A stretch of 64,000 bases of DNA from the NCBI GenBank assembly GCA_025201345.1, contig JAIXMG010000019.1:62001-126000 (forward strand), given 5' to 3'. Below, one piece after another: positions 60,501-64,000 of the stretch. This DNA comes from Thamnidium elegans. Its lineage: Eukaryota; Mucoromycota; Mucoromycetes; Mucorales; Mucoraceae. How positions within the stretch are numbered: the stretch's first letter is position 1; each line of letters begins with the position of its first letter. The notes under the pieces were generated by a model. It was given only the letters and a program-made list of their open reading frames with translations, searched no databases and was not told where the DNA came from. The position numbers were made by a program, and so were the translations under genes.

Positions 60501-62006
60501 TACTCATTTCACTTCCTATGGCGACCTCTATGAAAACCAATCCAGACACACTAATATAAAGGACGAAGAGTGCGAAAGTAAAGGTCGCAGAAAAGAGAGT
60601 ACCTTTGTTCGCGTCGCACTAGACCGGCATATTAACGATATGTTTCAACAAGATGATATCATACTTGAACTCCTGCTGAAATATAAATGGAAGCGCTTTG
60701 CTAGGTCTAAATTTATTTTGATTTGCTTTATTCACGCAATTTATTACTTCAGTTATTGTACAGGCATTTTATTTGCACCAGAGCTGTATGGTTTGAACTT
60801 GGAAGAAGACATTTTTCTGGAACATCCTGGTCAAATCGTTTCAATTACTTTTATGCTTATTGCTCTTCTGATCCTTATTATACAAGAAGCTCGTCAGTTC
60901 TCTGGTAAGAGGGATAAGCTCAGTTACTTTTTTTCTGGCTATAATTGGATTGACATGTGTGCGTTTGTGCTTCCTACATTTACGCTCATACAATTATGTA
61001 ACAACTGGCCCTATTTCGTAAGTTTAACGTATAATCAGAATATATTTTATCCTTACTAATAGTTGTACGTATAGATTGAAGTATGTAGTATATCAACTTT
61101 GATTTTATGGACGCATGCCATTTTAAGACTTCGTGTGATCTCACATTTTGTACGTATTAAGCAACAGAGAATGAGTAAAAGCAATACACTAATATTTGTT
61201 TTTGTAAATCTAGGGCGTAACTCTAGAGATTATTATCCAACTATCTAGAAAAATTGCACCTTTACTACTAATCATGTTACTTGTCATCCTTGCTTTTACC
61301 CAAACTTACATAGTTTTACTACGGTTGAGACCTGATGATTATTTTAGGGATACATTTTCAGGAGTTTTTTTGAGTGAGAACTCAACTACAGGTGATGTGG
61401 CATTCGGGGGGAGTGTTGAGTTTGCAACATCTAGTGATAACGGGTTTTCCAATTGGTTTACGGCATTTTATAATGTTTGGCTTTTTATCTATGGTGTATG
61501 GGATCCTATTGTTGAGGGAGATGCTGGTAGTAGTATAATGGTGATGTGCTTGTCTGTCATATTTTCATTAGTTGCTGTCTTGATTTTTTTCAACATGGTG
61601 ATGTAAGTCGTACGAAAATACTTGTAATTTGCTTTCAACTAATATTTTTTTTTTCGGTCATAAAGTGCCATTATGTCAAGCGTGATCGAAGAGGTAGATA
61701 GCCGTGGAAAGAAAGTGTGGATCAGCCATTTTACAGGTAGTTAATAAGTCTCTATATTTTTTAATATTACAAAAACTTACTCTTCTTTTTTTTAAAAAAA
61801 AAATTATATCAGATGTTATATCGGAAATTGAGGTCCTGTGGTGCTTTAAAGAAAAGTATAACCTAAAAAACAACCCAACGTGTTTGTGTTATTTGGCAAG
61901 CAAGGAAGCTATATCACTACAAAAAGAGAAACTTCAAGAAGAAACGGCTAAACTTAAAGAAAAACTCAAAATTCTTGAACCTTCATACGAAAACTTACTA
62001 ATATAA
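57544..62006 (+). CDS. Giant WD40-like / six-transmembrane ion-channel fusion protein
   Basis: Predicted membrane channel of about 1,350 residues, mostly in three long exons, with the remainder in four short ones. The N-terminal two-thirds (57544-59490) has repeated beta-propeller-like units such as CSFLSISNDGRYVALSF, NGIVRIWSILEE, VNIYDIKSGVLMYRL and VSHIRFCYDARYVAMSG. A linker precedes six hydrophobic segments: S1 ICFIHAIYYFSYCTGILF, S2 SITFMLIALLILII, S3 WIDMCAFVLPTFTLI, S4 STLILWTHAILRLRVI, S5 LLLIMLLVILAFTQTYIVLL and S6 SVIFSLVAVLIFFNMVIAIM. A pore loop (FYNVWLFIYGVWDP) sits between S5 and S6. S6 runs into IAIMSSVIEEV, as in TRP/polycystin channels. S4 has few charges, so voltage sensing is doubtful. 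The C-terminus is a short coiled coil. Ion and trigger are unknown. Confidence 0.82.
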
Positions 62007-62764
62007 ACATTTTTTTAAACAATCTAATATATAAGCTTGAGATTAACACTGCTTTCGTTGCATGTGTCGTACATGCAATGCAAGAAGTTTTGCGGATCCT
62101 TGAAAATGTTATAGTTACACTTCTTTTTATTTTAACTTTGGAGTATCGTAACCGTTGCCTATTTTTTCTAATGCGGCGGGTTATAACGGTCGAATTGGTT
62201 TATGTATAAAAAAATTGTGTAGTGGCCTTATTTAATTTATGAGGAAATTATATAAAATCGACTAGTCTTCAAAAGTGTAGTATCTACCAATGTTATTCAT
62301 AAACAAAAGGATAATAATTGAAATGATAGAGAGAGGGTAATGAAATAAATCTTGCAAAGTAATTAATTATGTGTCATTTTAATACATAATTCTGTACTAT
62401 TTCAATTGACAACAATACATTTTTTAATAGAATTTAAAATGATTCTAATGTTTGGGCTCTTGTAAAAAAAGATGCACAACATATTTTTATATATAATAAC
62501 TTGGGTTCATCGTCCTTTTTAAAACACTTGTTTTTATATGAACACTCAGGCATCATTTCTAAAAAAAAGATAATTTTAACAGTGCTTGAAATAAGATGTT
62601 TTCCTTGTATAGTTAAAAATCAGGAAATAATTATTTACCCAAGCTATATAGTAAAGGTTAGTTATTAAAAAGATGTCTTTAATATTAAATATCAAAAACC
62701 GCTTGTTGTTCTATATTTTCCCAATTTTCTTTACATTTTTTTCGGTTGATCAGTTTGGTCCTTT
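62007..62764. other. Non-coding sequence 3' of the channel gene
   Basis: About 760 bp of AT-rich sequence with no recognisable gene or RNA. Confidence 0.5.
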
Positions 62765-62905
62765 TTGATCATTTGGAGGGTCAGCCCCTTTGGTGTTTTG
62801 GTGGATATTTTACAATTACTCTAGATCCACTTTGACTTCTATTCTAGAAAAAAAAACAATGATAATAAAGTACTTTTAGGTGCTTCTATTACATCTAAAA
62901 TCGTA
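62765..62905. repeat. Dispersed repeat, copy B
   Basis: Aligns with 37165-37310 in the same orientation over about 140 bp with many substitutions and a few small gaps. Flanks are unrelated. There is no terminal repeat or intact frame. Confidence 0.6.
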
Positions 62906-63205
62906 TGTTTACAAAAAACACTGAACGAGTAATCACTGTTTTAAGACTTTTTATTATTATTATAACTGCTAAAATTAGAAGGATTTCTTATGTGTGAGAT
63001 TTTTAAATTGTGCCATCTAAGTAGTTTTCGGGACGTATTAGTGTTACTCATCAGACAGGTAAAGTTTTTATTTCTAATTGACATATTACTACTTATAAAA
63101 GAGATACAGAGCAATTGGTATGCGTACAAGAGGTATATCTACACACATACATATATATATATATTTAATATTTTGTTTTAAAAATTATATATAAAGATAA
63201 TATAT
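62906..63205. other. Non-coding spacer 3' of the bZIP gene
   Basis: About 300 bp with short accidental frames and a (TA)n run near 63150-63165. No feature is supported. Confidence 0.45.
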
Positions 63206-63570
63206 TTACTCTTTATACATTAATAATTGCGTTTTAAGATACAAAACTTCTTCTTTGAGTTGAATATTTAATAAACAAAGATGTTGATTTTCACTTGACA
63301 TTCTATTTGCTTTACAGATCAATTCATTTATCCATTCCTTTTTCTTTTGTCTACATTTGGATGCTAATTTTTTACTGTCAGAAAAATAAAAGGCATGTGT
63401 GACCTGTCAATATATATGTTACCTGCCAATCTATTTCTTTTTAAAACTTGTTTGTGTAATTCTTGCTGATCAAAAGATATTTTATTCTGTCTATCACCCA
63501 TATTAATCAAGTGATTGAATTGATCCATAGGCATTGAGTTTGTAGAGAAGAAGCAAATGTTGGTATTCAT
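63206..63570 (-). CDS. Small ATF/CREB-type bZIP protein
   Basis: Compact bZIP transcription factor of about 101 residues in two exons (63423-63570 and 63206-63363). Spliced sequence gives the basic region KRNRLAASKCRQKKKEWINE, with the Asn...Arg spacing of the N-x7-R signature and the A-A-S-K-C-R form of Atf/CREB proteins. The leucine-zipper part reads ENQHLCLLNIQLKEEVLYL. The acceptor is the TTAG just before CATCC, not the earlier CAG. There is no activation domain, so it may act as a partner or repressor. The N-terminal part (MNTNICFFSTNSMPMDQFN) is unremarkable. Confidence 0.78.
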
Positions 63571-63841
63571 AAGTGAGAAAAAAGAGAGAGAGAAAAAGAG
63601 AGGCGATTATTTATTCTGAACTATATATAAATTTTAATGGTATGACAACCGCATGGATAAAAGCATTTTTCTCACATGTTGAAAAGCTACATGTCAACTT
63701 AAAAAGGAAAGCAAAATAAACATATTTTCTAATAACTAAACACGATATTTTTTATATATTTTCTAATAATGATGTAAAATGTAGTTTATTACTGAAAAAA
63801 AAGGATGTATATGTACGAAATTCAAAAATTTTCTTTTTTTT

Positions 63842-64000
63842 TTAGTTGTTTTCCTCAGGCTTCATGGCAGGGAACAAAAGGACTTCCTTAATGTTGTTAG
63901 AATCAGTCAAGAACATGGCCATACGATCGATACCCATACCCCAACCACCAGTAGGAGGAAGACCGTATTCAAGAGATTGACAGAAGTTTTCATCAATCAA
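63842..64000 (-). CDS. KRS1: Lysyl-tRNA synthetase (3' end only; 5' part beyond window)
   Basis: C-terminal 52 codons of a class II lysyl-tRNA synthetase. The sequence [20 protein letters not shown] contains motif 3, where the Arg contacts ATP. It is followed by [17 protein letters not shown] and a short charged tail, KPEENN. The length and position of motif 3 relative to the stop are normal for cytosolic eukaryotic enzymes. The gene continues past base 64000. Confidence 0.93.
   Translation of the reverse strand: MIDENFCQSLEYGLPPTGGWGMGIDRMAMFLTDSNNIKEVLLFPAMKPEENN

Overview
This window is fungal nuclear DNA, most likely from a Mucoromycota species (Mucorales or close relatives). The genome is AT-rich, with long poly-A and poly-T tracts. 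Genes are intron-rich, with short GT-AG introns, and closely spaced on both strands. Several products point to early-diverging fungi: a ferritin, a very large WD40-like/ion-channel fusion, an N-myristoylation-type methyltransferase and relics of what looks like a lineage-specific gene family. No rRNA, tRNA, CRISPR array or metabolite cluster was seen. Multi-exon genes are given as one span from start to stop codon, with introns described where they matter.

Layout. 1-11.9 kb: VPS41 (cut by the left edge), PBDC1-like protein, L-2-hydroxyglutarate dehydrogenase, a divergent Rho GTPase, mitochondrial Hsp70 and an acidic protein of unknown function. 12-15.2 kb: mobile-element and relic territory, with a 171-bp TA-flanked MITE, a decayed gene with a PD...EVK signature and a 333-bp inverted-repeat element. 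15.2-25 kb: TRM61-like tRNA methyltransferase, a small orphan gene, ferritin, alpha-arrestin, orphan gene, universal stress protein, orphan gene, an XLF-like end-joining factor and quinolinate phosphoribosyltransferase. 25-37 kb: coiled-coil protein, MTC6, LCB2, TEN1-like protein, NMN adenylyltransferase, SAM methyltransferase and a TBC1D20-type Rab GAP. 37-47.5 kb: repeats, PIG-T, PDK-type kinase, a 3.9-kb gene-poor stretch and a bHLH factor. 48.6-57 kb: a protein of unknown function, a broken Tc1/mariner element, HemW/RSAD1-type radical SAM protein and ERO1. 57.5-64 kb: the WD-like/ion-channel gene, a small ATF/CREB-type bZIP and the 3' end of lysyl-tRNA synthetase.

Functionally this is a housekeeping segment rather than a cluster. 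Secretory and membrane functions recur: VPS41, TBC1D20, PIG-T, ERO1, LCB2 and arrestin. Mitochondrial functions also recur: Hsp70, L2HGDH, PDK, the TRM61-like enzyme and HemW. Two NAD-synthesis enzymes (QPRT, NMNAT) and three DNA-end proteins (XLF-like, MTC6, TEN1) lie within about 12 kb, with no evidence of co-regulation.

Most unusual points: the channel fusion, a ferritin that has lost key ferroxidase ligands, a Rho GTPase with Phe in its P-loop, the relic nuclease-like gene, at least three kinds of small transposable-element remnants, and self-complementary T(n)A(n) tracts that often sit next to intron acceptors.
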